Assembly: GCA_018292915.2 (NCBI GenBank)
Contig: JACVVK020000055.1
Coordinates: 1,013,501-1,077,500, forward strand
Direction: 5' to 3'
Source of the DNA: Batillaria attramentaria
Lineage: Eukaryota; Mollusca; Gastropoda; Batillariidae
DNA: 64,000 nucleotides
Part shown: piece by piece, positions 1-9,042 of the stretch
How the letters are laid out: each line of letters opens with the position of its first letter
Position numbering within the stretch: the stretch's first letter is position 1
The notes under the pieces: model-generated
The model's input: only the letters and a program-made list of their open reading frames with translations
Database searches by the model: none
Told to the model about the DNA's origin: nothing
Program-made: the position numbers and the translations under genes

Positions 1-91
1 TAGGCTGAACCCACAAACTCTTCATTGAGCAGTGGGGTTCTCTTGCAGTCTGGTTCACTACACTGCTCCATATGTATCCTGGGAAGGGCTT

Positions 92-604
92 TCATCTGAT
101 CAGGAAAGGCAATGCACAAAGCAGAATCACAAAGTGCTGTACTTTCCTCCTCTGATTTATGCGCACTATGCCAGGAATGCTATGGTCTGCCTCGGATTCC
201 TCTGCCCCAGCAACCTCTTCTTCGTTGTCCTCTTTTTCCAAACCGAACTCGATTACCATGAAGGCAGCCTCTTCCATTTCAGGTGATGCATTCATCAGGC
301 CTGTAAAATGCCATAAAATATTGAAAGACAGGATGCAGGCCAATTCCATGCACACACATACTAAAATGCAAGTTGTTGGTGACAGGGGATGGTATTGTTG
401 TATTTTCTAATAAGCAAACTCATTACCTTATTATTTGCTTTATCATTCATTACAATGATTCAAGAACTCAATAACAACTTACAGTATAGCTGTCAAGTGG
501 AAGTAAGGCTCATAGTCAGGATCATCAACATCACATGGATCTTCTTCCTCCTCCTCTTCTCCTTCTACTGTCACAACAGTACGGCACATTCAGCCTGTGA
601 TAAA
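92..604 (-). other. Two possible acidic exons, unrecognised protein
   Basis: On the minus strand two stretches keep an open, strongly acidic frame. About 590-484 includes the string EGEEEEEEDPCDVDDPDYE and is followed by a good donor (ACT|GTAAGTT). About 300-92 includes EMEEAAFMVIEF and several EE/ED runs and is preceded by a TTTTACAG acceptor at about 300. They lie downstream of the exon chain at 1417-3015 and could be its 3' exons, but I could not make the phases join without an early stop. The acidic runs come from GAA/GGA tracts whose complement would also serve as a pyrimidine tract, so this could be non-coding. No family is recognised. Confidence 0.25.
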
Positions 605-1287
605 GAAGGCATTGAATGATTCATCAACTGAAACTGAAAAACTGCCAAGTAAAGAACCTACACACAATGGGCATAGTGAGTGAAAAAAAACCAATGATCT
701 CTTGCTTAGTTAAACTTTGGCTAAGTCGCTCGGAACTGTTCTGAGATAGACCAGCAACAAGGTCACTGGGTACACAAACTGACCCCCCCCCCCCCCCCCC
801 CAGTCGACTATCACAATGTCTACTGTTGTTGTTTTCTTTTCATTTTTCGACTTGTGCACCTGGAAAGACAATCTGAATGTTCCACAAAAGGGATAACCCC
901 AAAGTGATACTTTGACAAGGAATGCACACACACAGTAATGTAACTCTTCCTTCCATTACAAATCACGTATATACATACATTCTTCCCTGCTGTCCTCTCA
1001 GACTTGGCAGTCACAGGCTTTGGAGGCAGTATCTACCTTCTGTAAAGAACCACACACACACATGCATTGCTTCAACTTGCATATCTATGTCAGTGTACAA
1101 GTACTGCATAAACACATCTCACAGTAAACATGATCAGTTGAAGTAAAATGAAACAAGAAAAATGTAGGGTAGGTGAGGCTATTGTTTTTGTTTCTTTTTC
1201 TGTAAATCACTAAATGCTTGTGTGTCACTGTTGTGGTGGTAAGGCCAACCTCCAACAAACACACACTTGAATGAAATTTAAAAACGA

Positions 1288-1319
<32 letters not shown>

Positions 1320-1416
1320 ATATGATTATGTAAGGTGATGAGAATACAATTAGTAAAACTGAAAACCTTAGAAACCCTAATCCAACGAAGCACCATAGAA
1401 TTAAGATATCACTTAC

Positions 1417-2329
1417 TTCTGATGTGTGGACTTGCCCTCTTTTTTACCCAAAGTTGGCTGATTTCTTGCTGTCTGCTTGTGAGTGTGACTGCAAGCACAA
1501 AGGTGATTATCATCAGGCAATTAAGAGACACGCTACAGTGCACTAACACAAGCACACCTTGCCTCACTGATCACAGCTGAGAGAGTTCTGTCAGCAACTG
1601 ACAGTGGCTCACAACCTGAACTAGTTCCCAACCAAAGTAAACCAAACTCATAAAACTAACACATACAGTAAGCTTAGATTCACAAGAAATTCAGAAAACA
1701 GCTCTTCACTTACACTGATGCTCCTGGCACTTTTTCCTCACTTCTCTGTTGGTTCCACACCAGACATCTGACAGTGGCACTGTCAAAATGGAAAGAGACA
1801 ACTTTTTGATCCACACATTATTATACATGTGTTCACTGTTGTCTGAAAGGATATTTTGGAATAATACATGTGGCAACAAAGTATAAGCATGCCTAACTCT
1901 ACAATAAAAAAAAAAAACAGTATACATGTAAAAGCATACTGCAGAATGCAAGTAGTCACCACTACCAGTGTCACTATCATATAGCATCATTATAAATATG
2001 ACTACCCAGTATCTGATGAAGTACCTTTCAGAATTTGCTGGGATTTCTGAAATTGCAGGAGTAAACACCTGCCCCTGCAAAGCTGCTTCCAGCTGCAGCT
2101 AGGGTTGATGTGCTGCATCTAGCTGTGAAACCAGAAGTTCCTGCCACTTCAGGTGGATCCCTCCAAACTGCAACTACAAAAATCCACCCACCTATCAATA
2201 CTGAATAAATCATCATTAAAAAAAAAACCCACACAATCCAGACAACATGAAAAGCAATGTTGAAACAGCCAATTTATACTATGAGATTTTCCATCTGTAC
2301 ATTTGGTATACAAGCTTGGTGGAATTAAA

Positions 2330-2376
<47 letters not shown>

Positions 2377-3015
2377 CTCTCTCTCTAAATATATACATGC
2401 ATAAGCATTTGAAGAAATTTGACCTGTGCAATTTGACAACAAACTACTGAAACAAAAAGTGCTAACCTGGGTGGCTGTGAAGATCTTCAGTGATGAAAAG
2501 TACCTGCGCACACACACACACACACAAAGTGATGAGCATGACATTACCAGTACAAAAAGCAGATACCACTAGCTACAGTCAGTCACTACTCACTAGTGAG
2601 CAAGTGGTTCAATTATCAGTAACACACTAAGTAGTAGTACACGTACTGTGTGAAAAAACTTTCTTGTCTCATAATTTTCATTCTCCCTGAATGAGAAAAC
2701 CAATGGAACAGTGTTACATTTTCACTTGCTTCTCATTCATATCAAGCTCCACTGTTTCTGTCAATACACAAGTTTATTTTTGCCCTGTCACACAGATCAC
2801 TGCATGGCGGCCAGGGTGACTCGGTGCGAAACTACTGTCCGCCAGAACGCTGCTGTTTCGGATACTTAGTCGGCACGAAACTGTTTCTTCAGACACAAGT
2901 CAGATTATCTAGTCACACTAACAGGTATACTAACAGTGATTACTTACGCGTTCATCAGCACGGATGCCGAGCGTCCGTGAGGCTTTGGTCCCGATCGAGA
3001 GGCCAAGCGCATCAT
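1417..3015 (-). CDS. Unidentified gene, five phase-consistent exons
   Basis: Five minus-strand exons can be joined in one frame: 3015-2948 (starts MMRLASRSGPKPHG), 2503-2467, about 2098-2025, 1779-1714 and 1488-1417. Donors are GTAAGT-type except GTTAGC at 2466. Acceptors follow pyrimidine tracts, except exon 3, whose start is weak: an in-frame TAG ends at 2099, so the exon must begin at 2098 or 2092. Joined residues include AISEIPANSESATVRCLVW and ARNQPTLGKKEGKS. An ATG-ATG pair opens the first exon in a GC-rich, promoter-like stretch (2950-3420). The next exon after 1417 is unresolved. The product is not recognised. The phase agreement is the main evidence; the exon 3 boundary and both ends are uncertain. 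Confidence 0.35.
2331..2374. repeat. CA microsatellite
   Basis: About 22 uninterrupted CA units inside an intron of the unidentified minus-strand gene. A shorter CA tract (2508-2526) sits directly beside the acceptor of the exon at 2467-2503 and supplies its GT-rich tract on the minus strand. Confidence 0.95.
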
Positions 3016-3519
3016 AGTCAGTCCCTCCGCTTTTGCCACGGCTGCAGTTCCTTTCCTCGGGAAACTTTAGGCTGTATACTCGCGCTCTGGCATATGTCGG
3101 CGCCGCTTCTTCGCTGAACTTGTGAATTTTGGTTTTGCAAGAGTGGGTTCTCGGGTTGTCTTTGGAATCATACCTCGCATTTTCGCTTTCGCTTCTTCGA
3201 GAGCCATGTTTTCACTGACTGTGACGTCATAGCTTTCAGTCTCGGTCAGCAGCTTGAGGCGCTGGTTGGTGGCTATTTTTAGATTCTCACTCGTCCGAGT
3301 CACCGGACGAAAAGGTAGGGTAGGCTCAAAGAAAGTAGTATTTCTCTAATACTAAAAGCCGCAAAGTCACAAAAACGGTCGCGGCGGCCAAATGAAACAT
3401 CCCTCTAATTGGAAATAAGTCTTAGACCTTCGTAAACGGTAGTTTTTCCCCAGAGCCTCAGTTCTGCGTATAGGGCCTTTAATTAACCAGTAGACAGATT
3501 AGTAATAGATCTATCTTAC

Positions 3520-4821
3520 ATCTGCTGGATCAGGAAAGCCATGTGTTTTAAGCTTGGAGAAGACCAGCTTACTGTTGACCACCACCTCAAAAGAACCTGT
3601 TTTAAAAAGGAAGTGAAAAAAAATCTGTATTGGGCATGATCAGACTTAAGTCTTTAATGTCACAAGTTATTTCTCTTGCCTTGTCTGTTCCAAAAGTCTG
3701 TTTCAAAAAAACAAAAGGAAGTGCTAGTGTTAATTCCTTAACCAGTGAATGCCAATGAAGTATAAATGGTGCAAGTGACTACTTCCTACACTGACAGACA
3801 TCAATGTCTGCCTTGCATGGTCCCTTTCACCCAAAAATAATGAACAGTACTACCAGTGACCACTCAGGCACTGTTAAAAAATTAATGCTGTGCATTTCAG
3901 ATAAACACTATACTGCTGACACTGTTTTAATTTAATTTATAAATTCATGTACTGACAAGGTATCCCGTGTACTTACTGCTGCGGCCAACAGTACCAGTCA
4001 CCTCGGCATCAGGGACTTCAGCATTCAAGTACTGCTTCAGCTCCCGATACCGAGGTTCGTAACCTCATCCGCCACTGGAACAGGGAAACAAAAAGAATAC
4101 CAACACCACTTCTGCATCACACTACTGATGTTGTCTACTTGTCGTTAAATATCAAGGACCATTCTTCTACAGTACATCTGCCTCTGGATGAAAATAATGT
4201 GCTACTGAAAACTTGTCTCAAACTCCACACTAACACACCCAATGCGTTTTTATGAAACCTAATATCCTTTAGCTTTATGTAGTCCTCGCTTCTCACTGAA
4301 GCTTCTCTCTCTCTCTCTCTCTCTCTGTTGTCTGATGTATAACGACAGACGTGCGGATAACAATGAACAAACTGCCACTGATAATCGTAACAAATTCGTG
4401 TGAACCACAACATAATACTTTTTTTTTTCTCTTAAGTCAGGGTGGTAATAGTAGTACGGTGTAATAACTAAATGGCAATGGTAAAGTAACGCCGTACAAC
4501 GTAAGACCGACCAGTTTTGCATCTCTCGTCCAATACATATCGTACTGCTACGTGTATTTTTTTCGGCAATCGTTAGGGATGGTGACCGTGCAAAATAAGG
4601 CACGTCAGCTTGCGGTAATTTCTGTGGCATCCGGTGATAGTTTGTGTACGCTCTACTTTGGCGAGATACCGGTAATATAATAATAATATTATGAATGTTT
4701 ATATAAAGGCACAAAACAATTTCAACCAACCAAAACAACAACAACAAAACCCAACAACAACAACAAAAAAACAAACACACATCACTTACCAGTATTCGAC
4801 TTCCACTCTCACCGGCGCCAT
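3520..4821 (-). CDS. SELENOW: Selenoprotein W (Rdx family), three exons, 3' end not found
   Basis: Three exons join in phase on the minus strand: 4821-4790 (ATG, 10 codons plus TG), 4074-3977 and 3596-3520. The product begins MAPVRVEVEY, continues C-G-G-UGA-G-Y-E-P-R-Y, then EVPDAEVTGTVGRSS, FEVVVNSKLVFSKLK and ends in this part with HGFPDPAD. This is the thioredoxin-like fold of SelW/Rdx proteins, small cytosolic redox proteins with a CxxU motif near residues 11-14. Introns have GTAAGT/GTAAGA donors and pyrimidine-AG acceptors. After residue 69 (D), either splicing at GAT|GTAAGA leads to a terminal exon I could not find, or translation ends two codons later (GTA AGA TAG). Animal SelW is usually about 85-95 residues, so a missing last exon is more likely. 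No SECIS stem was identified. The gene starts in GC-rich DNA just beside a MITE. Confidence 0.88.
4065..4067 (-). other. In-frame UGA read as selenocysteine
   Basis: The codon at 4067-4065 is TGA in the exon 2 frame, at the fourth position of C-x-x-U. The first Cys codon is split across the exon 1-2 junction (TG|T). Coding signal and good splice sites continue on both sides, and SelW proteins carry Sec exactly here. I therefore read it as recoding, not as a disabling stop. Confidence 0.85.
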
Positions 4822-4890
4822 ATTGTTTACAAGCAATACTCAGGGGACGTCACGCTGGAAATGCACTTGATCGGCCGGAGCTCAGCATCA

Positions 4891-5563
4891 GGGCCGCATT
4901 TCTTACGGAAAGGCGCTCGCGGGCGCTTGCCGAGGTCGCTTTGCCTCGTTGGGAAACGGCCAATTAGAACCAAGGCGCTTTCAAAATGGCGGCGGAATCA
5001 CGAACACTGTTGTTGGCAAGGTTGAAAAGGAAGAAGAAAACTCTAGTGCTCGCAGCTATCAGTCATCTTTTGAGCGCAGAAGACGACGTTTTTGAGGAGG
5101 AGCAATAATTACTGGCTTGGAGCATGATATACCGCTAGTATGCATGTTCTGCTCGATGCAAAACGGAGACGTAAGGCACCATTACGTACTCACTTTGACC
5201 ACTCCTTCCCCACAAACACGCACGACATATCCCTGAATGACTGGCGACCACGGCCCGGTGCAATTAGCTCAAATTATTTTCGTATACTATTCTGCACAAT
5301 TACAAGTTGGGACAGAAGGTCTCCATCCACCCGCAAATTCATTTTAAGCCATTTCTTAGTTCCACTTCAACGAAGCCTTCGGTGGGCGCCGCCATCTTTG
5401 TTTACATAGAAACTGACCACGTGACCTTTTGCTCGCGGCAAACTAGCTTCAGACTTCGCGCGCGGGCGCTTTTTCCGCCCGCCGCGGGCAAGGTGCCTAT
5501 ACACGGTTTCATAGGAAAGCGCCCCGGAACGTTTCGAAGCGCTCGCCTTAAGAAACGCGGCCC
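4891..5563. mobile_element. Possible PIF/Harbinger-like MITE
   Basis: The segment is bounded by inverted ends: GGGCCGCATTTCTTA at 4891 and the complement of GGGCCGCGTTTCTTA ending at 5563. GC-rich arms continue inwards with weaker similarity. Harbinger termini commonly begin GGGCC/GGCC, which is the reason for the family guess. I do not see the expected 3-bp target duplication (TCA left, AGG right), so the boundaries or family may be wrong. It sits about 70 bp upstream of the SelW start codon and may contribute to that promoter. Confidence 0.35.
4987..5109 (+). pseudogene. Short basic-acidic ORF, possible Harbinger nuclease N-terminus
   Basis: ATGGCGGCG opens a 40-codon frame reading MAAESRTLLLARLKRKKK, then a hydrophobic LAAISHLL stretch and an acidic EDDVFEEEQ tail before TAA. 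Basic-leucine-acidic openings like this occur at the N-terminus of Harbinger-type nucleases, and it lies inside the candidate MITE. The frame stops before any nuclease motif. It could equally be a chance uORF of a divergent transcript. Confidence 0.22.
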
Positions 5564-5596
5564 AGGTTTCTAGACGGCAAAGCCTCTCTTTCAGCT

Positions 5597-5715
5597 GGGT
5601 CCTACTAAAACCTGCCCGGGACTTTCGACACCCTTCCCGGGGCTGCCCGGATAGTTGCCCAGGGTTTCTGCCCGGTACCCCTGCTCGGTATAGGTACTGC
5701 CCCGGACTTTTGGGA
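5597..5715 (+). repeat. Degenerate CCTGCCCGGGAC-type array, left arm
   Basis: Begins with CCTACTAAAACCTGCCCGGG and continues as variants of a 12-20 bp GC-rich unit (GCCCGGATAG, GCCCAGGG, GCCCGGTACC, GCCCCGGAC). The same opening and array type recur inverted at 8150-8262. Confidence 0.7.
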
Positions 5716-5814
5716 CTGAGGTAATCCGTTAAAAAAGAAAAGAAAAAGGATGTGGCCTTGGTTACATTATTTTTGGCTGTATTTTCCACCTCACTATGCC
5801 TAGACTATAGGTGT

Positions 5815-5820
5815 GTGTGT

Positions 5821-5853
<33 letters not shown>

Positions 5854-5855
5854 AT

Positions 5856-5899
<44 letters not shown>

Positions 5900-5930
5900 A
5901 GTGTGTGTGTGTGTGTGTGTGTGTGTAACT
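5815..5930. repeat. Compound GT microsatellite
   Basis: About 115 bp of GT units broken by a few GTCA and GAGATG interruptions. It abuts the 3' end of the I-clade LINE remnant and on the minus strand reads as CA, so it may be that element's tail. Confidence 0.9.
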
Positions 5931-5937
5931 TACACGT

Positions 5938-6784
5938 AAAAATGTAAATGTATTGCCTATACTGAGTTTCTTCTTCTTCCTTGTTCGCCGGCCTCCCGTT
6001 AGACTGAGCAGCCCATCGTCCTCGATGAAGGCTGCCGTCCGCCGGTCGCATCTCCTCCAGGGCGCCGTATAGCTTGGTTTCCACTGCTGTCGGTGTCGGC
6101 CAGTACTTCCTCCTGGATGCTGCATGCGTCGTACAGTCTTGAAGGATGTGGTCCGTCGGTTGTCATTGGCCCCTCACCACAAGAGCACTCTCCACTCTGT
6201 CCAATGCCAAATTTTGTGTCCAGCTAGGCGGAAGAGCTTGACCTGTTCCCGTCGTCCCAGCAAGTGGTATCTGTCTAATGGGTTGTATTTGGGGTGCTGG
6301 AGGCGCCACTTCATTCCTTGCTGTGCCTTGATGATCGTCAGTCTTGACTGATTTCATCGTATGCCGGACACCAGGTTGTTGTCATGCTCCGGCCTTCTGT
6401 GCACCGTCTTTTGCTAGCATGTCCGCTTTTTCGTTGCCTCTGATGCCACAGCCGTGTACTGGTACCCATTGTATTACCACTTTCTCCACTCCGTCTGGCA
6501 CTCAGGGCAACCAGGGCTGAAGTGAGATGGTTCTGTTCTTTGCAGCGGGAGTTCTTGAGAGCTTGGAGTACGGAGAGAGCGTCTGAGCCGGAACACCACC
6601 ACCTGCCCTGTTGTTCTTGTTGAGTTCTGTGAGACTGCTGTGGCTGCCTCACAGAGGGCTTCTCGCTCAGGTTGGAAGTTGGTGGAGCATTTTCCTGTTG
6701 GGACTGCGATTTCTTCTTCTCCGTCTTAGTATCGGAGGAAGATTCCAGCTCCGCCATCCCTGGCCACTAGTTTGAAATCAGTTG
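5938..6784 (-). pseudogene. I-clade LINE, RNase H and 3' end (frameshifted)
   Basis: Minus-strand frames give pieces of an RNase H domain: DGGAGIFLRY near 6740, PTGKCSTNF with AEREALCEAA-like residues near 6690, DALSVLQALKNS near 6560, then a C-terminal tail with TAAFIEDDGLLSLTGGRR near 6030. The pieces lie in different frames, so this copy is dead. It continues the reverse-transcriptase fragment at 8288-8802, whose last residues are YTDGSAT. Joining the two halves restores an RNase H start (YTDGSAT...ARDGGAGI). I and Nimb elements carry RNase H after the reverse transcriptase, hence the clade call. Confidence 0.75.
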
Positions 6785-7015
6785 CCTGATTCATGAACTG
6801 AATAGACCGTCACTGAAGCCGGTGAGGCAGCTTTGCGTAATATGCAAACTAGGCGGTACATACCGGCATTGCTTATCACACGAAATGATTATGAAAAGGT
6901 GTGTATATGATGAATTATGTAAAAGTAGTAGTTCTCAATTTTGTCAAACTGAAGACTGCAACAACAAAAAAAGCATATCTACTGCTGTTGAAATGCAGGT
7001 TCTGTCCGTATTCGG

Positions 7016-7052
7016 GCATCACCCTTGCGTGGCGGAAACGGACGTTAACCCC
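7016..7052 (+). mobile_element. SINE tail fragment
   Basis: The string CATCACCCTTGCGTGGCGGA followed by AACGGACGTTAA matches the 3' body of the two tRNA-SINEs at 10407 and 22890 (TATCACCCTTACGTGGTGGA then AAAGGACGTTAA). The tRNA head is absent, so this copy is 5'-truncated, and it ends in a poly-C run. Confidence 0.6.
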
Positions 7053-7288
7053 CCCCCCCCCCCCCATCACCCGGCATTCGGGTCTATGAGTTTTAAAAAA
7101 TCATCGTTGCCGTCGTGTTTATCATATCATTCAAATTGCAGTCATAATTGTTGTTTCGTTTGAATCAGTAAAGAACGGTATGTCTGAGCTTATCGAGAAC
7201 CATCAAGTGCATATTTTTTTGCGTATGAGAGAGAGAGGGAGAGAGAGAGAGAGAGAACTGAAATGACAAGAATCTTTATTTTCCAAGG

Positions 7289-7336
7289 GTATGGTATGGT
7301 ATGGTATGGTATGGTATGGTATGGTATGGTATGGTT
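7289..7336 (+). repeat. GTATG pentamer minisatellite
   Basis: Nine to ten perfect units of GTATG in tandem, directly after a GA-rich run (7228-7256). Their perfect identity suggests recent expansion. Confidence 0.95.
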
Positions 7337-7650
7337 CTCCTCGGCGCACGTATCCATCTCTACTGAGATGCTCATGGCGCCGCAGGGCTGGAGGACGAAG
7401 CAGTGAAAGCCTGCTGCCGCTAAGCGCTACTTCATGTGCAAACCTCCACTCTGCTATTCACTCTGGTGCGTGCGACAGTATTTCTGTTTTAAGGGTAACA
7501 GTTTTGGGAGAAATACCATGTACAGTCGAACATGCCGTTGCTAAACAACGAGAATACGAGCAAAAGAAAGAACAAGCTATAACTGAGCAACAGGAAAGGG
7601 GGCGGGGGGGGGGGCAGCTAAGCGGCTTACACATTCAATTTAAACTCAAT

Positions 7651-7655
<5 letters not shown>

Positions 7656-7709
<54 letters not shown>
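7656..7709. repeat. CA microsatellite
   Basis: About 27 uninterrupted CA units. The poly-Thr/His and poly-Val/Cys frames across it are not genes. Confidence 0.95.
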
Positions 7710-7711
<2 letters not shown>

Positions 7712-8149
7712 TTGTGACCAGTGATGAAGCTTTCGTAACACTGAAACAAAACTGAGACACACGCACGCCGCACGCACCGTCAGGACCGCCGCGCCGTGGT
7801 CGCACGGCGCACGCAGCACACTCAAACGACCAAACCTACACAAACACTCACATAATAAGAAAATAACACTCACATTATAAGAAGACAATAATAACAACAC
7901 GTTTGAAAATATAATCCAAAAGAAATCTGCCCGGCAATGAGTCTCTGACCACAGCGTACCGGCAATGCCGTGCTGACTGGACACTGAGGGGCAGAACCGC
8001 GGAGTACACACAAATAAAAAAACAAAACAAAAAAAAACATCTTGACACGTGAGATGGAAAGTGCGTGAAACAAAGCTAAACAAAGAAATAAAGTCGTCAA
8101 TTAAGGCCACACTGACCCACTTTCTTTCATTACGCCGGCATCGTAACCC

Positions 8150-8262
8150 TCGGGTACGGCCCCAGGCAGGCCCGAGCAGGGTCCCGGGCAGGCCTGAGTA
8201 CGGTACCGGACAGGGTTCCGGACAGCCCCACACAATGTCCCGGGCAGGTTTTAGTAGAACCG
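8150..8262 (-). repeat. Degenerate CCTGCCCGGGAC-type array, right arm
   Basis: Inverted counterpart of 5597-5715. Read on the minus strand it starts TCTACTAAAACCTGCCCGGG and goes on through CCGGAACC, CCGGTACC, GCCCGGGACC and GCTCGGGCC variants. The first 20 bases match the left array; the rest agrees only as a unit type. Confidence 0.7.
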
Positions 8263-8287
8263 TTTCAGCTTCTAATAGAAATACTGT

Positions 8288-8802
8288 GTGGCCGATCCGT
8301 CTGTGTACACCTGGACCCATGCCTCCCCAGGGTACTTCTCGTCTACCAGTGCTTTGGTGAGGGCGCACTTGACCGACTCGCTTTGGGTGTCTCCTGGGGT
8401 GACATGAGGGACTGATGTACTGATGGAGAGCTTCAGGTTGTCGTTAGATTCCCAGGTGCAGTGTCGGGGCCGAAGTCTTGGTTGGGAGGTGACTAGTGTA
8501 GGCTCGGGCAAGCTTCTTGGCGGATTGGTGGACAGGGGTGCTTGTCCTGACAGCAGCGGAATCTTAGTTTGGCGACTGTGACGTTCGTCGAGAGGCTGGA
8601 TACCAGTGGTTCTCTCCATGGCCTGAATTGGAGTAGTCCGCATCGCTCCGGTGATCAGCCTCAGCGCCTGGTTCTGCACTCTGTCGAGGGCTTGCTGGTT
8701 TGTTTTGGCTGTTGTAGACCAGGCGGTGCAGCCATACTCCAATAGGGGCCGGACAGCTCCCTCGTAGACGGACTTGACGTTCCTTGCAGTAAACTTTAAC
8801 AC
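8288..8802 (-). pseudogene. I-clade LINE, end of reverse transcriptase
   Basis: One open minus-strand frame reads SVYEGAVRPLLEYGCTAW, LDRVQNQALRLITGAMR, TTPIQAMERTTGIQPL and ends VQVYTDGSAT. This is the thumb/connection region after the polymerase core plus the first catalytic strand of RNase H (YTDGS). It is 5'-truncated at about 8802, where a satellite unit begins, and is interrupted 3' by the insert at 6785-8287. The same motif order occurs in the longer I-clade copy at 56762-59912, but at clearly different sequence, so these are separate families. Confidence 0.85.
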
Positions 8803-8813
8803 TGGCCTTTTAA

Positions 8814-9042
8814 ATGACCATTAAAGCTGTCTGGAAATTTTACATTTGCATTTTCTCAGACTTTAGAAATATCAGAGTCATCAAACTTTGCATAATGATA
8901 AACATTGATGACACCTTTACTGACATACCTGTATTCAATGCCTTTGAGTCAAAGTCAAGGCCATACAAGCTCTTTTGGGGAAACTCTGACGTTGGCATTT
9001 TCTCAGCAACAACAAACAGCAGAGGCTCTTCTCTCCTTTTTT
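8814..9042 (+). repeat. 140-bp satellite, short fragment
   Basis: Contains the hallmarks of the satellite at 12786-13760 in the opposite orientation: GTCAAAGTCAAGGCCATACA, CATTTTCTCAG and a CAAACTTTGCATAATGATA stretch. About one and a half units. Confidence 0.75.

Larger units (their letters stand above)
6785..8287. mobile_element. 1.5 kb insertion splitting the I-clade LINE
   Basis: The RNase H reading frame breaks at 8287 and resumes at 6784. Flanking hexamers GTTGCC (6779-6784) and GTGGCC (8288-8293) look like a diverged target duplication. The insert holds a SINE tail, a pentamer minisatellite, CA and GA tracts and the right CCCGGG array. No transposase is seen, so the class is unknown; it may be a composite of several insertions. 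Confidence 0.45.

Noticed and set aside
782..801. Poly-C and poly-G runs (also 7050, 16194, 18370, 29971, 37011) as quadruplex regulators
   Set aside because: Single uninterrupted runs, many at SINE or LINE edges and of a kind prone to length error; no four-run pattern that I could defend.
4065..4067. In-frame TGA in the SelW exon as a pseudogene mark
   Set aside because: It lies exactly at the Sec position of the CxxU motif, with intact exons and splice sites around it.
5800..6084. 94-residue minus-strand frame rich in His-Thr
   Set aside because: Produced by the GT/CA microsatellite; the real signal there is the LINE tail in another frame.
7646..8368. 240-residue minus-strand frame
   Set aside because: Composed of CA-repeat translation plus the GC-rich CCCGGG array; no domain, and it crosses an insertion boundary.
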